Positions 26,185 through 34,475 of a DNA stretch of 64,000 nt are shown here, piece by piece. The stretch's first letter is position 1; every line of letters begins with the position of its first letter. Under the pieces are notes generated by a model. It ran no database searches. It was not told the origin of the DNA and saw only the letters and a program-made list of their open reading frames with translations. Source of the stretch: Paenibacillus sp. 1011MAR3C5 (GTDB lineage: Bacteria > Bacillota > Bacilli > Paenibacillales > Paenibacillaceae). The stretch is taken from assembly GCF_003591485.1 (NCBI RefSeq), contig NZ_QZCF01000013.1, positions 24,049 through 88,048 on the forward strand, read 5' to 3'. The translations under genes and the position numbers were made by a program.

Positions 26185-27559
26185 AACGAGGCGCAATGAA
26201 TTGAGCTTTGTCGAGCGAACGATCAACCGGTTGAAGGGCAATATCAGTCCGCCTCAGTTGATAACGATTGTGTTCTTCTTCTTAATCTGTATCGGCACCG
26301 TGCTGCTGAGCATGCCCTTCTCTTCCAGTAACGGACAGTCTGTCGGTGTGCTTAATGCATTATTCACATCTGTCTCAGCCGTCTGTGTGAACGGTCTAGT
26401 CGTACTGGACACCGGCTCAGCCTTCTCTATCGCCGGACAAGTTATCATTATGATTCTTATCCAGATTGGCGGCATCGGCTTCATGACCTTGGGCGTCATG
26501 GTAGCCATCCTGTTAGGCAAAAAAATAGGACTGAAGCATCGCCTCATTATCCAGCACTCTACACAAGCGACTTCTGCACAAGGACTGGTGCGGCTATCGT
26601 TGTATATGGTGCTAATTGTGTTTCTGTTCGAATCGATCGCGACTTTAATCTTGACGCTGCGCTGGGAGAACGAGATGGGACTTGCACACGCTGCCTATTA
26701 CGCCTTGTTCCATTCGGTCTCCGCCTTCAATAATGCAGGCTTTGCGCTTTGGTCCGATGGACTAAGCCAGCATGTTGGCGATCCGATCGTCAACTTCATC
26801 ATCATTACCTTGTTCGTCGTCGGCGGCCTTGGCTATATCGTGATCGTGGACATATTCCGCAAGCGTTCCTGGCGCAAGCTGTCCTTGCATTCCAAGATCG
26901 TCATTCTGGCCACGGCCATCCTGTCCGTCATGGGATTCCTGCTCCTGTTTCTGCTGGAGAGCTGGAACAGCGCAACCTACGGGGAGCTGTCTTTCGGCGA
27001 GCGAATCATGGCTTCGATCTTCCAAAGCTTTACCCCGAGAAGCGCGGGGTTCAATACCGTTGATATCGGCAGCATGCTCGCTGTATCCCAGTTCCTGCTG
27101 ATTATCCTCATGTTCATTGGGGCCGCCTCCGGCGGTACCGGCGGTGGCATCAAGATTAATACCGTAGTCGTCCTGCTGTTGGCTACGTTCAACACCTTCC
27201 GCGGGGGCGGGCAAATTCATGCGTTCAAGCGCAAGATATCGCAAGATACGGTCATGCGGGCGCTGGCTGTCGTGATTAGCTCGCTTGCCTGTGTACTCCT
27301 TGTCACACTGCTGCTGACGATTACGGAGGATATGCTGGAGGATCACTTCCTGGAGGTACTCTTCGAAGCAACCTCGGCCTTCAGTACAACTGGTCTTTCC
27401 ATGGGGCTTACAGCCGAGCTATCACCAATTGGCAAAGTGATTGTCGCCATTACGATGTTCATCGGCCGGCTTGGACCACTCACCCTTGCCTTCGCCTTAT
27501 CGCAGAAGAAACAAACCTCCAAGATCGGATATCCAGAGGACCATATCTTGATCGGATAA
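26171..27559 (+). CDS. ktrB: KtrB/TrkH-type K+ channel subunit
   Basis: Membrane pore subunit of a Na+-dependent potassium uptake system. It has four M1-P-M2 repeats with the selectivity-filter glycines in AVCVNGLV, FNNAGFAL, PRSAGFNT and FSTTGLSM. The 462 residues match KtrB. GGAG lies 7 bases before the ATG inside ktrA. With GdpP in the same neighbourhood, control by c-di-AMP is plausible. Confidence 0.95.
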   Translation: MDALRTRRNELSFVERTINRLKGNISPPQLITIVFFFLICIGTVLLSMPFSSSNGQSVGVLNALFTSVSAVCVNGLVVLDTGSAFSIAGQVIIMILIQIGGIGFMTLGVMVAILLGKKIGLKHRLIIQHSTQATSAQGLVRLSLYMVLIVFLFESIATLILTLRWENEMGLAHAAYYALFHSVSAFNNAGFALWSDGLSQHVGDPIVNFIIITLFVVGGLGYIVIVDIFRKRSWRKLSLHSKIVILATAILSVMGFLLLFLLESWNSATYGELSFGERIMASIFQSFTPRSAGFNTVDIGSMLAVSQFLLIILMFIGAASGGTGGGIKINTVVVLLLATFNTFRGGGQIHAFKRKISQDTVMRALAVVISSLACVLLVTLLLTITEDMLEDHFLEVLFEATSAFSTTGLSMGLTAELSPIGKVIVAITMFIGRLGPLTLAFALSQKKQTSKIGYPEDHILIG

Positions 27560-27579
27560 TCAGCCGATCACCTACAAGG

Positions 27580-27610
27580 AAGGCCCGCAACGACAAGCGT
27601 TGCGGGCCTT
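27580..27610 (+). terminator. hairpin between convergent ktrB and sulP genes
   Basis: Perfect 13-bp GC-rich stem (AAGGCCCGCAACG and complement) with a 5-base loop. The U tracts are short on both strands, so it may serve both convergent genes with limited strength. Confidence 0.7.
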
Positions 27611-27623
27611 TACATATCCTTCA

Positions 27624-29090
27624 TTAACTAGGTTTGTGCCATTGGTGTCCCGATGGTTGGGATAATCCGATCTTATCCACCATCCGGCGGCTCTCTTCAT
27701 TCAGTCCAAGGATGTCTACCGTCTTGCCCAACTGCTCATACTTGCCCACAACCTTGGAAATTGCCGTCACTGCGGAATGATCCCATACATGGGAGTCAGA
27801 GAAGTCGATCGCAATACGATCGGGGTCGCCCTGCGGATCGAACAGATCCGCGAAGTGGCTCATCGTTCCGAAGAACATCTGCCCGCGAATATGGTACACC
27901 TTGCGTCCGCCCGCTTCCAACTCTGAGACCCCCTGTATACGTGCAATCCTCCAGCCGAAGATCAGCGCGCTCATGATCACGCCTACCATAACACCTCTGG
28001 CAAGATCATGCGTATACACGACGACTGCTACGGTCGTCACCATGACCAGCGTATCGGACATTGGGATTTTCCTCATATCCAGAATAGATCGCCAGTCGAA
28101 GGTGCCGATGGATACCATAAACATAACCCCGACCAAAGCAGCCATCGGAATGACCCGAACGACATCCCCCAGCACCATAATGAGGAACAGAAGCACAATG
28201 CCAGCGGTCAGCGTCGACAAGCGGCCCCTGCCGCCGGACTTCACATTAATAACCGATTGGCCAATCATAGCGCATCCGGCCATGCCTCCGAAGAAACCCG
28301 TCACCGTATTGGCAATGCCCTGACCGCGTACTTCTTTATTTTTATCGCTTTTAGTATTCGTCGCTTCATCCAGAATAGTTGCGGTCATCAGCGACTCCAG
28401 CAGTCCTACTATCGCCAGCGTCATCGACACTGGGAAAATAATAGCGAGCGTGTCCCAATTAAGCAGGATATCCGGCACATGGAAGAGTGGCAACGAGCGT
28501 GTAATCTCGCCCATATCTCCTACCGTGTTCACCTGAATGCCGCCAAATACCGTTACGCAGGTCATCACGATAATCGCGACAAGCGCTGAAGGCACAGCCT
28601 TCGTAATGCGGGGCAGCCCGTAGATGATGAGCAGCGTGGCCGCAACTAATGCATACATCACCCAAGTGGCTCCTTCGAATTGAACGAGCTGCGTCATAAA
28701 GATCAATATCGCCAGCGCATTCACAAAGCCGGTTACGACAGACTGCGGCACGAACGTAATGAATCGCCCCAGCTTGAGCGAGCCAATTATAAACTGCAGG
28801 ATGCCCGTTAAGATTGTGGCGGCATACAGATACTCCAGTCCATGATCAGCAACCAAAGTCACCATGAGAACCGCCATTGCCCCGGTAGCGGCGGATATCA
28901 TGCCCGGGCGTCCTCCTACAATGGAGATGATAACCGCGATGCAGAATGAAGCATGCAGTCCTACCATGGGATCAACGCCGGCAATAATCGAGAATGCGAT
29001 AGCCTCCGGTATCAAAGCCAGCGCTACCGTAATCCCCGCCAGAACATCGCCTCGGATGTTGAAGAACCAGGTGTTTTTCAGTTTTGACAA
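27624..29090 (-). CDS. SulP/SLC26 anion transporter with STAS domain
   Basis: Inner-membrane transporter of the SulP family (sulfate, bicarbonate or related anions). The transmembrane part runs to about residue 385, with the N-terminal signature GDVLAGITVALALIPEAIAF. A C-terminal STAS domain (about 390-488) has IAIDFSDSHVWDHSAV. The 488 residues resemble BicA-like and YbaR-like members. The substrate cannot be read from sequence. It is transcribed towards ktrB. Confidence 0.92.
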   Translation of the reverse strand: MSKLKNTWFFNIRGDVLAGITVALALIPEAIAFSIIAGVDPMVGLHASFCIAVIISIVGGRPGMISAATGAMAVLMVTLVADHGLEYLYAATILTGILQFIIGSLKLGRFITFVPQSVVTGFVNALAILIFMTQLVQFEGATWVMYALVAATLLIIYGLPRITKAVPSALVAIIVMTCVTVFGGIQVNTVGDMGEITRSLPLFHVPDILLNWDTLAIIFPVSMTLAIVGLLESLMTATILDEATNTKSDKNKEVRGQGIANTVTGFFGGMAGCAMIGQSVINVKSGGRGRLSTLTAGIVLLFLIMVLGDVVRVIPMAALVGVMFMVSIGTFDWRSILDMRKIPMSDTLVMVTTVAVVVYTHDLARGVMVGVIMSALIFGWRIARIQGVSELEAGGRKVYHIRGQMFFGTMSHFADLFDPQGDPDRIAIDFSDSHVWDHSAVTAISKVVGKYEQLGKTVDILGLNEESRRMVDKIGLSQPSGHQWHKPS

Positions 29091-29512
29091 TAAAATAAGA
29101 AATCCTCCTCTATGTTGTATATGGGTGACCTTCCACTCTCAGAAAGGTCGGGGCCGGTGGTCAACGTTACTTATTATACATAGAGTTGTTTCGTTATTCA
29201 TCTTATTTCTTTCTTATGTAAGCGGATTAATGACTATATTTCTTAACTATCCTCTATTATGCTCCGCATTTCATTTCTCTTATATCGTCGGTTAACCACC
29301 CTATTCATCGTCTGCATCTCATTAGCAGCTCCCTTCCCTGCATAGCAAAAAAGAGCCCAAGGAATACCAACTTGATTAATTAAAGATAGTGTGTTTATTA
29401 TATTAATAACTTCCTTTGCATTACATTAGATTTCCCAAGTATTGGGCTTCACTCGCCGTTAATCTGAAGGAACCTTCCCCAAATATCTTATACATTAAAA
29501 GGAAGCGATAAT
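29091..29512. other. intergenic region between sulP and the Lrp-type gene
   Basis: About 420 AT-rich bases without a gene. On the minus strand upstream of sulP there is a TATAAT near 29176 without a good -35. A leader hairpin GACCTT/AAGGTC (about 29128-29150) is flanked by a GC-rich segment, which could be a regulatory leader. Nothing else stands out. Confidence 0.4.
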
Positions 29513-29956
29513 GTGGATCAGATCGATAAAAACATCCTGTTTCATATGGAAAACCAGGCCAGATTGTCCATGACCGAATTGGGAAAGTTGGTGGGACTAT
29601 CACAGCCAGCCGTCACGGAACGCGTGAAACGACTGGAAGAAAGCGGTGTGATCGAAGAGTACCGTACCGTTATTAATCCCCACAAAATAGGAAAACAAAG
29701 TACATCGTACCTGCTTTTTCGGACCAGAGAATGTAATGCTTTCCTTGATTTCTGCCGTTCTTCGCCCGAAGTTGTGGAGTGTTATCGCGTAAGCGGGGAA
29801 CATAACTATTTATTAAAAGTCATGACTGACTCCATTGCGGACCTAGAAGCGTTTGGAGATCAGTGTGACAAATACGGGACCTACACTACACTTATCGCGA
29901 TGTCTTCGCCTATTGCGCATAAAAACCTGATTGAAGGAACCAATCCCCTCATTTAA
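29513..29956 (+). CDS. Lrp/AsnC-family transcription regulator
   Basis: A 147-residue DNA-binding protein. The N-terminal winged helix-turn-helix (residues 1-55, SMTELGKLVGLSQPAVTERV) is followed by the ligand-binding RAM domain. GTG start with AAGGA 8 bases upstream. These proteins sense amino acids and often control neighbouring transporters, so the convergent MFS gene is a plausible target; no operator has been proven. Confidence 0.93.
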   Translation: MDQIDKNILFHMENQARLSMTELGKLVGLSQPAVTERVKRLEESGVIEEYRTVINPHKIGKQSTSYLLFRTRECNAFLDFCRSSPEVVECYRVSGEHNYLLKVMTDSIADLEAFGDQCDKYGTYTTLIAMSSPIAHKNLIEGTNPLI

Positions 29957-29973
29957 GTATTACGTATTTATTC

Positions 29974-30020
29974 AAAGACCGCCCATCCATCGGTTACGTG
30001 GATTGGGGCGATCTTTCATA
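29974..30020. terminator. bidirectional terminator-like inverted repeat
   Basis: AAAGACCGCCC-ATCCA pairs with TGGATTGGGGCGATCTTT with one mismatch and a small bulge. It lies between the convergent lrp-like and MFS genes. The tails are only modestly U-rich. Confidence 0.55.
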
Positions 30021-30086
30021 TAATGCAGGAAGTCGTTTTACAAGGTGTTCCTGACAACTGATCTTACCCGATCTAAACATTCACCT

Positions 30087-31289
30087 TTAGCGAGTTCTAG
30101 GAAAACCATGTTTTCGGGCGGTCCAAGCTACAAGAAGGGTAATTAGCAACAAAAGAACCAATGAACCTGGTAGGAATCTCGCCCCGATCCAATCAAGCAG
30201 GATAGCACCAACAATTCCCCCTGCACCAATTCCGAGATTCCACGCCGTTACCAGCATGGATTGAGCGATATCCGCACTTTGCCCTCCTGCAAGTGCAATG
30301 GCTGTCTGTAGTAATGTGGCTGCTCCGCCAAAGGTCATTCCCCATGCAATGACACCGAAGACGATGACGACCGGCTGATTTATCCAGATACCCATTGTCG
30401 CTGAGGCAATGGCAAATATCGCAATGCTTGATAAAACCAGTATTCTCATAAAATGATCAATCAGCAACCCAATTATCCAAATGCCGATCACTGAAGTCAC
30501 GCCGAAAATAAGCAGAATCAGATCCACTCTGTGGGCCAGAGCCGTGTTGACCAGAAAAGGAGAAATGTAGGTATACAATATATTGTGAGCTAGCACCCAG
30601 CCGAGAACTACAAATAAAATAGGCCGAATTCCAGGTATAAAAAAGATTTTATGCAATGGGAGTTGATCCTGAGCGGGCTCACCGTCATAATCCGGCACTT
30701 TCCAGAGCACCCATGCGATGAGGGCCAGCGTCAATATGGATACTGTTCCAAAGATCAGGCGCCAGCCTGCATACGTTCCGAAAAATGTTCCTATCGGAAC
30801 CCCAAGCGCCAATGCCAAAGGTGTGCCGACCATAGCGACGGCCATGGCTTTTCCTTTTAGCGACTCAGGCACCATACGGCGTGCATAACCTGCAGTCATT
30901 CCCCACAACACCCCCGCTGCTACTCCTGCACAGAAACGGGCGATTAGCGTTATAGCATACACCGAAGATAAAGCAGTCACCGTGTTAAATACCAGAAAAC
31001 TTGTGATACAAAGCAGCAAAAGCGGTCTACGTCTCCACCCTCGTGTCGCTGTGGTCAACGGTATTGCAGCTAGCAGAGAGCCTACTGCATATAACGTAAC
31101 TAGTTGTCCGGCCAGCCCCTGCGTTATGCCAAGATCAGTCGCAATCTGGGGTAGCAGCCCCGCAGGCAGACTTTCCGTAAGTATGCAGATAAATCCTGCC
31201 ATAGCTAAAGCCAGCAGACTTGTCCATGGAAGACTTTCATTTTTGGCATCGATGTCATCATTGAGGGAATTCATTTCGTTCGAGATCAC
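30087..31289 (-). CDS. MFS drug/metabolite exporter (DHA1, AraJ-like)
   Basis: Twelve-helix major facilitator superfamily protein that expels small molecules using the proton gradient. It shows features of the sugar/drug efflux subgroup, including RRPLLLL after TM2 and a GVLWGMTAGYARR region. The GTG at 31289 (AAAGGAG 8 bases upstream) gives 400 residues; a frame to 31337 adds an unlikely N-terminus. The substrate is unknown. Confidence 0.9.
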   Translation of the reverse strand: MISNEMNSLNDDIDAKNESLPWTSLLALAMAGFICILTESLPAGLLPQIATDLGITQGLAGQLVTLYAVGSLLAAIPLTTATRGWRRRPLLLLCITSFLVFNTVTALSSVYAITLIARFCAGVAAGVLWGMTAGYARRMVPESLKGKAMAVAMVGTPLALALGVPIGTFFGTYAGWRLIFGTVSILTLALIAWVLWKVPDYDGEPAQDQLPLHKIFFIPGIRPILFVVLGWVLAHNILYTYISPFLVNTALAHRVDLILLIFGVTSVIGIWIIGLLIDHFMRILVLSSIAIFAIASATMGIWINQPVVIVFGVIAWGMTFGGAATLLQTAIALAGGQSADIAQSMLVTAWNLGIGAGGIVGAILLDWIGARFLPGSLVLLLLITLLVAWTARKHGFPRTR

Positions 31290-31601
31290 AAATAATGCTC
31301 CTTTAATCTGTATTTTGAGATAGCTCAAAATGCTCACTTGCTATCTTTGATAAGCTTATATAAATAAGCTCTCATTGTGCATACAGCATTAAAGGTAGTG
31401 AAACCTAATCACAAGGATAATCCATTTATTTTATAATGTTTACTTTTAATTTTAATGGTTATCGTATTTTAGCCACCATGACTGTGCCAACCTGCCCGTT
31501 AGCTTAATGAAATAAGAAGAAGCAGCTACCGCTTCGGCAAGCTGCTCCTGGATTTAAACTAATGTTACCCGATAGCTTAACAACCATTGTCTTCATAATA
31601 A
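31290..31601. other. AT-rich region upstream of the MFS gene
   Basis: No gene seen. It contains a palindrome AGCTTAT-ATAA-ATAAGCT at 31353-31370, about 65 bases before the MFS start, which may be an operator. A 7-bp hairpin at about 31518-31545 (AGCAGCT...AGCTGCT) lies behind the pseudogene on the minus strand. Confidence 0.4.
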
Positions 31602-31900
31602 CTAAAGAACTGTGGTCGAGTAACTCCCAACTATATGTACCTGATGTTCAAATGTTTCTAGAATTTTAATTGCTTTGACCATACGCTCTTCACTTTGAGC
31701 TACTTCAGTTTCGATTAGAAATCTATATCGCTGCAATATTGGTATTACTGGATTATTTAACATATTGGGCGGCCGTTTCTGTACTATCTGTATATTCACA
31801 TCTAAATCCATGATTTTTAATAAATTCTCTGCATTGATTTAATGCGGGACTTATTGACTTCGGTCCGGTCGAATGCCGCTCGTACACCCGATCCGGACGC
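31602..31900 (-). pseudogene. remnant of a prephenate dehydratase (pheA-like)
   Basis: Minus-strand pieces in two frames. One reads ISPALNQCREFI, EYTDSTETAAQYV, then after in-frame stops NTNIAAI, the pattern of the prephenate dehydratase catalytic domain before its TRF motif. The other frame, starting at an ATG at 31811 without a good ribosome binding site, ends YRFLIETEV...KAIKILETF...VHIVGSYS, matching the end of the ACT regulatory domain. The N-terminal half, the TRF motif and most of the ACT domain are missing. It is a broken gene. Confidence 0.6.
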
Positions 31901-31961
31901 TAGCAAAATACCAGCTCCCATCCTCGTACATCAATCGGAATACCGCACCTTGTGCGTTCAT
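31851..31961 (-). pseudogene. short ORF fused to the pheA-like remnant
   Basis: A 36-codon frame from an ATG at 31961 with GGAGGT 6 bases upstream (MNAQGAVFRLMYEDGSWYF). It ends by frameshift into the prephenate-dehydratase-like frame. The origin of its N-terminus is not recognised. It probably marks the start of a gene now destroyed. Confidence 0.4.
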
Positions 31962-32080
31962 ATGTTTACCTCCGCATCTTCCGTTATATTCAGCAAATAA
32001 TTTTGCAAGTCCGCTTTCTCAATGGAAAGTCCATAGGCTTCTACCTCATGAATAGGCAGAAGGTTGGACTCCAAATTCAT
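31958..32080 (-). pseudogene. truncated gene fragment upstream, unknown family
   Basis: A 40-codon frame (from ATG 32080, open back to about 32150) ending EKADLQNYLLNITEDAEVNI, whose stop overlaps the next start (ATGA), the signature of a former operon. The end resembles the tails of some ABC-transporter ATPases, but this is too short to be sure. No ribosome binding site for the ATG. Confidence 0.3.
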
Positions 32081-32104
32081 GACCAGCTGAACAATTACGA
32101 TTGG

Positions 32105-32229
32105 GCTGGTCTTCGCAAGGCGTGCTTGAATACGACCAAGCCCGAACCTCCGCTAGGTCTCACCGAACTTGCTCTCAACCCTTGCACATTAGCCGGATTC
32201 CTTAGAGATGACACCCATGCTGGGCATAC
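32105..32229 (-). mobile_element. probable 5' fragment of a group IIC intron
   Basis: On the minus strand the segment starts GTATGCCCAGCATGGGTGTC (from 32229), very like the 5' end of the Oceanobacillus iheyensis group IIC intron as I recall it (GUGUGCCCGGCAUGGGUGCA). It continues into a strongly structured stretch: GCAAGG pairs with CCTTGC, and GCTTG with CAAGC. It begins right behind the rpsR terminator in the same orientation, the place where group IIC introns insert. No domain V, domain VI or reverse transcriptase follows, so only a 5' relic remains. Confidence 0.5.
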
Positions 32230-32232
32230 AAC

Positions 32233-32270
32233 AAAAAATGGAGGACCCTAATTAAAGGGTCCTCCATTTT
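32233..32270 (-). terminator. Rho-independent terminator of rpsF-ssb-rpsR
   Basis: Perfect 14-bp stem (32270-32257 with 32248-32235), 8-base loop, ending in a U-rich run on the minus strand. It starts 11 bases after the rpsR stop codon. Confidence 0.92.
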
Positions 32271-32280
32271 AAACATTCGA

Positions 32281-32562
32281 CTATTCAGTCGTGTATGGCA
32301 GCAATGCGATTTGACGGGAACGTTTAATTGCAACAGTCAGCAAACGTTGGTATTTCGCGCTTGTGCCTGTTACACGACGTGGCAAAATTTTGCCGCGCTC
32401 GCTAATAAACTTTTTCAGCAAATCAGTGTCTTTATAGTCAATGTGAGAAATTTTGTTCACAGTGAAGTAACAAACTTTACGACGTTTGTTACGTCCGCCT
32501 TTACGGCCGCCGAATTTGCGTTCTGGACGCTCATCGCCGCCTTCTCTTTGCTTAAAGCCCAT
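32281..32562 (-). CDS. rpsR: ribosomal protein S18
   Basis: Small-subunit protein that pairs with S6 on the platform of the 30S subunit. It contains RRKVCYFTVNKISHIDYKD and LPRRVTGTSAKYQRLLTVAIKR, characteristic of S18; 93 residues with a basic N-terminal extension. Last gene of rpsF-ssb-rpsR. Confidence 0.98.
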   Translation of the reverse strand: MGFKQREGGDERPERKFGGRKGGRNKRRKVCYFTVNKISHIDYKDTDLLKKFISERGKILPRRVTGTSAKYQRLLTVAIKRSRQIALLPYTTE

Positions 32563-32587
32563 GATACATCCTCCTTATCGTCAATAG

Positions 32588-33112
32588 TTAGAATGGTAAA
32601 TCATCTTCGGAAATGTCAATCGGGCGTCCGTCATCCTTGAACGGATCATTGTCGTTCCGTGATTGATTCGAACGGTTGCCGCTATTCCCGCCGCTACTTG
32701 AAGGGTTGCCGTTGCCGCCTCCACTATAGCCGCCCGTATTGCCACCGCTGCTGTACCCGCCTCCGCTTTCCTCACGCGGAGCTCCACCTTCGCGGCTCGA
32801 CTCCAAGAACCGGACGTTGTCTGCAATAACTTCCGTTACATACACACGCTTGCCCTCATTGTTCTCGTAGTTCCGCACTTGAATGCGCCCCTCTACAGCC
32901 GTCAGACGGCCTTTACGCAAGTAATTGGCACAGGTCTCCGCAAGCTGGCGCCACGTCACGACCGGAATGAAATCCGCCTCGCGCTCTCCTTGACCCGACG
33001 TGAACGGTCGGTCTACGGCTAGCGTGAATTGCGTCACTGCTACTCCGGCTGGCGTGTAACGGAGCTCTGGGTCCCTCGTCAATCTGCCAATCAATATTAC
33101 ACGGTTCAACAT
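32588..33112 (-). CDS. ssb: single-stranded DNA-binding protein
   Basis: OB-fold protein that coats single-stranded DNA during replication and repair. The OB domain covers residues 1-110 (MLNRVILIGRLTRDPELRYT), then a Gly/Ser/Asn-rich flexible linker, and the acidic C-terminal tip DISEDDLPF that recruits partner proteins. 174 residues, normal. Confidence 0.98.
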   Translation of the reverse strand: MLNRVILIGRLTRDPELRYTPAGVAVTQFTLAVDRPFTSGQGEREADFIPVVTWRQLAETCANYLRKGRLTAVEGRIQVRNYENNEGKRVYVTEVIADNVRFLESSREGGAPREESGGGYSSGGNTGGYSGGGNGNPSSSGGNSGNRSNQSRNDNDPFKDDGRPIDISEDDLPF

Positions 33113-33149
33113 GTCATGACCTCCCCATTGAACAAATTCCTGTGGAAAA

Positions 33150-33434
33150 TTAAGCTACGTCTCTGACGATCAACGTACGGATAACTTCATCCGTAATCTT
33201 CATGATACGGTCAAGCTCATTGACAACTTCAGTTGTTGCGTTGAAGTGTACCAGAACAAAGTAACCATCACGAATCTTATTGATCTCATACGCAAGACGG
33301 CGTTTGCCGATTACGTCTGTTTTCGTAACCTCTCCACCGTTGGAGATGATGCCATTGAACTTATCAACGAAAGCTTGAACGTTCTCTTGCTCTACGTCTG
33401 GACGAATGATGTACATCACTTCATATTTGCGCAT
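33150..33434 (-). CDS. rpsF: ribosomal protein S6
   Basis: Small-subunit protein that binds S18 and 16S rRNA. It starts MRKYEVMYIIRPD and has 94 residues, typical of S6. A near-perfect GGAGGTG lies 6 bases before the ATG. First gene of the operon, behind its own promoter and a structured leader. Confidence 0.98.
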   Translation of the reverse strand: MRKYEVMYIIRPDVEQENVQAFVDKFNGIISNGGEVTKTDVIGKRRLAYEINKIRDGYFVLVHFNATTEVVNELDRIMKITDEVIRTLIVRDVA

Positions 33435-33460
33435 ATTGTTTCACCTCCTTTTGGACTAAC

Positions 33461-33499
33461 GGCCCCGCAAAGCGGAGCAAGGAACGAGCCTTAGGCTCG
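33461..33499 (-). promoter_or_regulatory. structured rpsF leader, candidate S6:S18 autoregulatory element
   Basis: Two hairpins follow the promoter on the minus strand: CGAGCCTAAGGCTCG (33499-33485) and GCTCCGC-TTT-GCGGGGC (33478-33462), the latter followed by CCG. Firmicute rpsF leaders carry a motif bound by the S6:S18 complex, and the position and CCG fit. The match to the defined motif has not been verified. Confidence 0.4.
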
Positions 33500-33508
33500 C
33501 ATCTCTAT

Positions 33509-33537
33509 ACTATATCAAATTCCACCCGCAATGACAA
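33509..33537 (-). promoter_or_regulatory. sigma-A promoter of rpsF-ssb-rpsR
   Basis: TTGTCA (33537-33532), 17-base spacer, TATAGT (33514-33509) on the minus strand, about 75 bases before the rpsF start codon. Confidence 0.75.
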
Positions 33538-33661
33538 GGCTTGCAGGCGTCCGAATTCTGTCAGACATGCCCGCTCCGAATTTAGCCCATACTAAATCAT
33601 GGACGATGCTGCTCTGCCATAGCAGTAAGCTGAGTCCTACATTCATCTGGAGGTGCTGACA

Positions 33662-33844
33662 ATGGGCGAATTCACGATGTTTAACCAAGGTGACCGTGCT
33701 CCAAACAACGGTACGTACATTGAGGCGGGCGTCAATTCCTTCCACATGGGCATTGAGAACCCGAAGAAGGTTTCGCTTCACAAGGGAGAGCGATTCCCTG
33801 AGAACACAAATCACGAGCGCAAGTGGATTCGGATGCCAAAATAA
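33662..33844 (+). CDS. yjzC: YjzC-like small protein
   Basis: A 60-residue soluble protein resembling B. subtilis YjzC: FNQGDRAPNNGTYIEAG, then NPKKVSLHKGERFPENTNHERKW. Its function is unknown. The ATG at 33662 is preferred to a GTG three codons earlier because GGAGG lies 8 bases upstream. It is the only plus-strand gene between rpsF and the WG-repeat gene. Confidence 0.85.
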   Translation: MGEFTMFNQGDRAPNNGTYIEAGVNSFHMGIENPKKVSLHKGERFPENTNHERKWIRMPK

Positions 33845-34189
33845 TTTTTTTAAGCCCTCATGTATGAAACATTCGTAAACGGGCCATTCTAAGTTTCGAC
33901 GGTGGAAGAGAGGTGTGGTTCCATTGGACCAACTGGTGCAAGGTAATCAAGCGTATTCCTTTTCATTCACTTCAGCATAGAAGCGAGGGGTTGTGCTAAA
34001 GACTACGGTCTGTAACACACACATTTCGAGCCTATAAGTAAGCGAACGCTTCTGCGTAGCTTGGTTATACGTGCTCATGAGGATTCATGAAGCGCTTGCT
34101 GATTAACTCCGATGAGGAATGTTGATCTCCAACGTTTCAAGCTAATAAGTGTGAATTGATACTCGTAACCAATCCAACTCACCGTCAGG
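33845..34189 (+). ncRNA. non-coding region, possible small RNA
   Basis: About 345 bases without a credible gene, ending in a very strong plus-strand terminator. Several local hairpins are visible, for example AAGAC-TAC-GGTCT (about 34003-34015) and AAGCGAACGCTT (about 34043-34054). One 12-codon frame (ATG near 34088) has a close-set GAGG. It may be a small RNA or the long 3' tail of yjzC. It does not look like tmRNA, RNase P RNA, SRP RNA or 6S RNA. Confidence 0.35.
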
Positions 34190-34228
34190 AAGAGGACCCG
34201 CAAGGGTCCTCTTTTCTGTTTTTTTTGA
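34190..34228 (+). terminator. strong Rho-independent terminator
   Basis: Perfect 10-bp stem AAGAGGACCC / GGGTCCTCTT (34190-34199 with 34204-34213) capped by a GCAA tetraloop, followed by a long U-rich tail. No gene ends close by, hence the small-RNA suggestion. Confidence 0.92.
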
Positions 34229-34433
34229 AATGGTTAGATGTGTTAATAGAGCAAGTCCCTTTACATCATTTTACAGAATAATCATTAGAGCAACTGCTCC
34301 CTCACTTACTAATTCAATTGATAAGCCTTTGCAGCGATATCGGTATTCAAATGCTTATTTCCCTTGGACGAAGGGTGAGTGAGGCTCATGAATTAAGGGC
34401 AATGGTTACAGAGCCAGCCACTAGTCTGAACGC

Positions 34434-34466
34434 AAGAAAGAGGACACGTCATGTGTCCTCTTTCTT
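34434..34466. terminator. bidirectional terminator behind the WG-repeat gene
   Basis: Perfect 14-bp stem (34434-34447 with 34453-34466), 5-base loop. It lies 10 bases after the WG-repeat stop codon on the minus strand. Confidence 0.85.
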
Positions 34467-34475
34467 ATAGTGTTG

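Noticed and set aside
31952..32251. 99-codon plus-strand frame across the degraded region
   Set aside because: It reads antisense to the probable intron relic and gene fragments and has no Shine-Dalgarno.
29091..32280. Prophage or integrative element
   Set aside because: No integrase, transposase, attachment-site repeats or phage genes; only an Lrp gene, an exporter and gene fragments.
33845..34228. tmRNA, RNase P RNA, SRP RNA or 6S RNA
   Set aside because: None of the conserved ends or core motifs of those RNAs is present.
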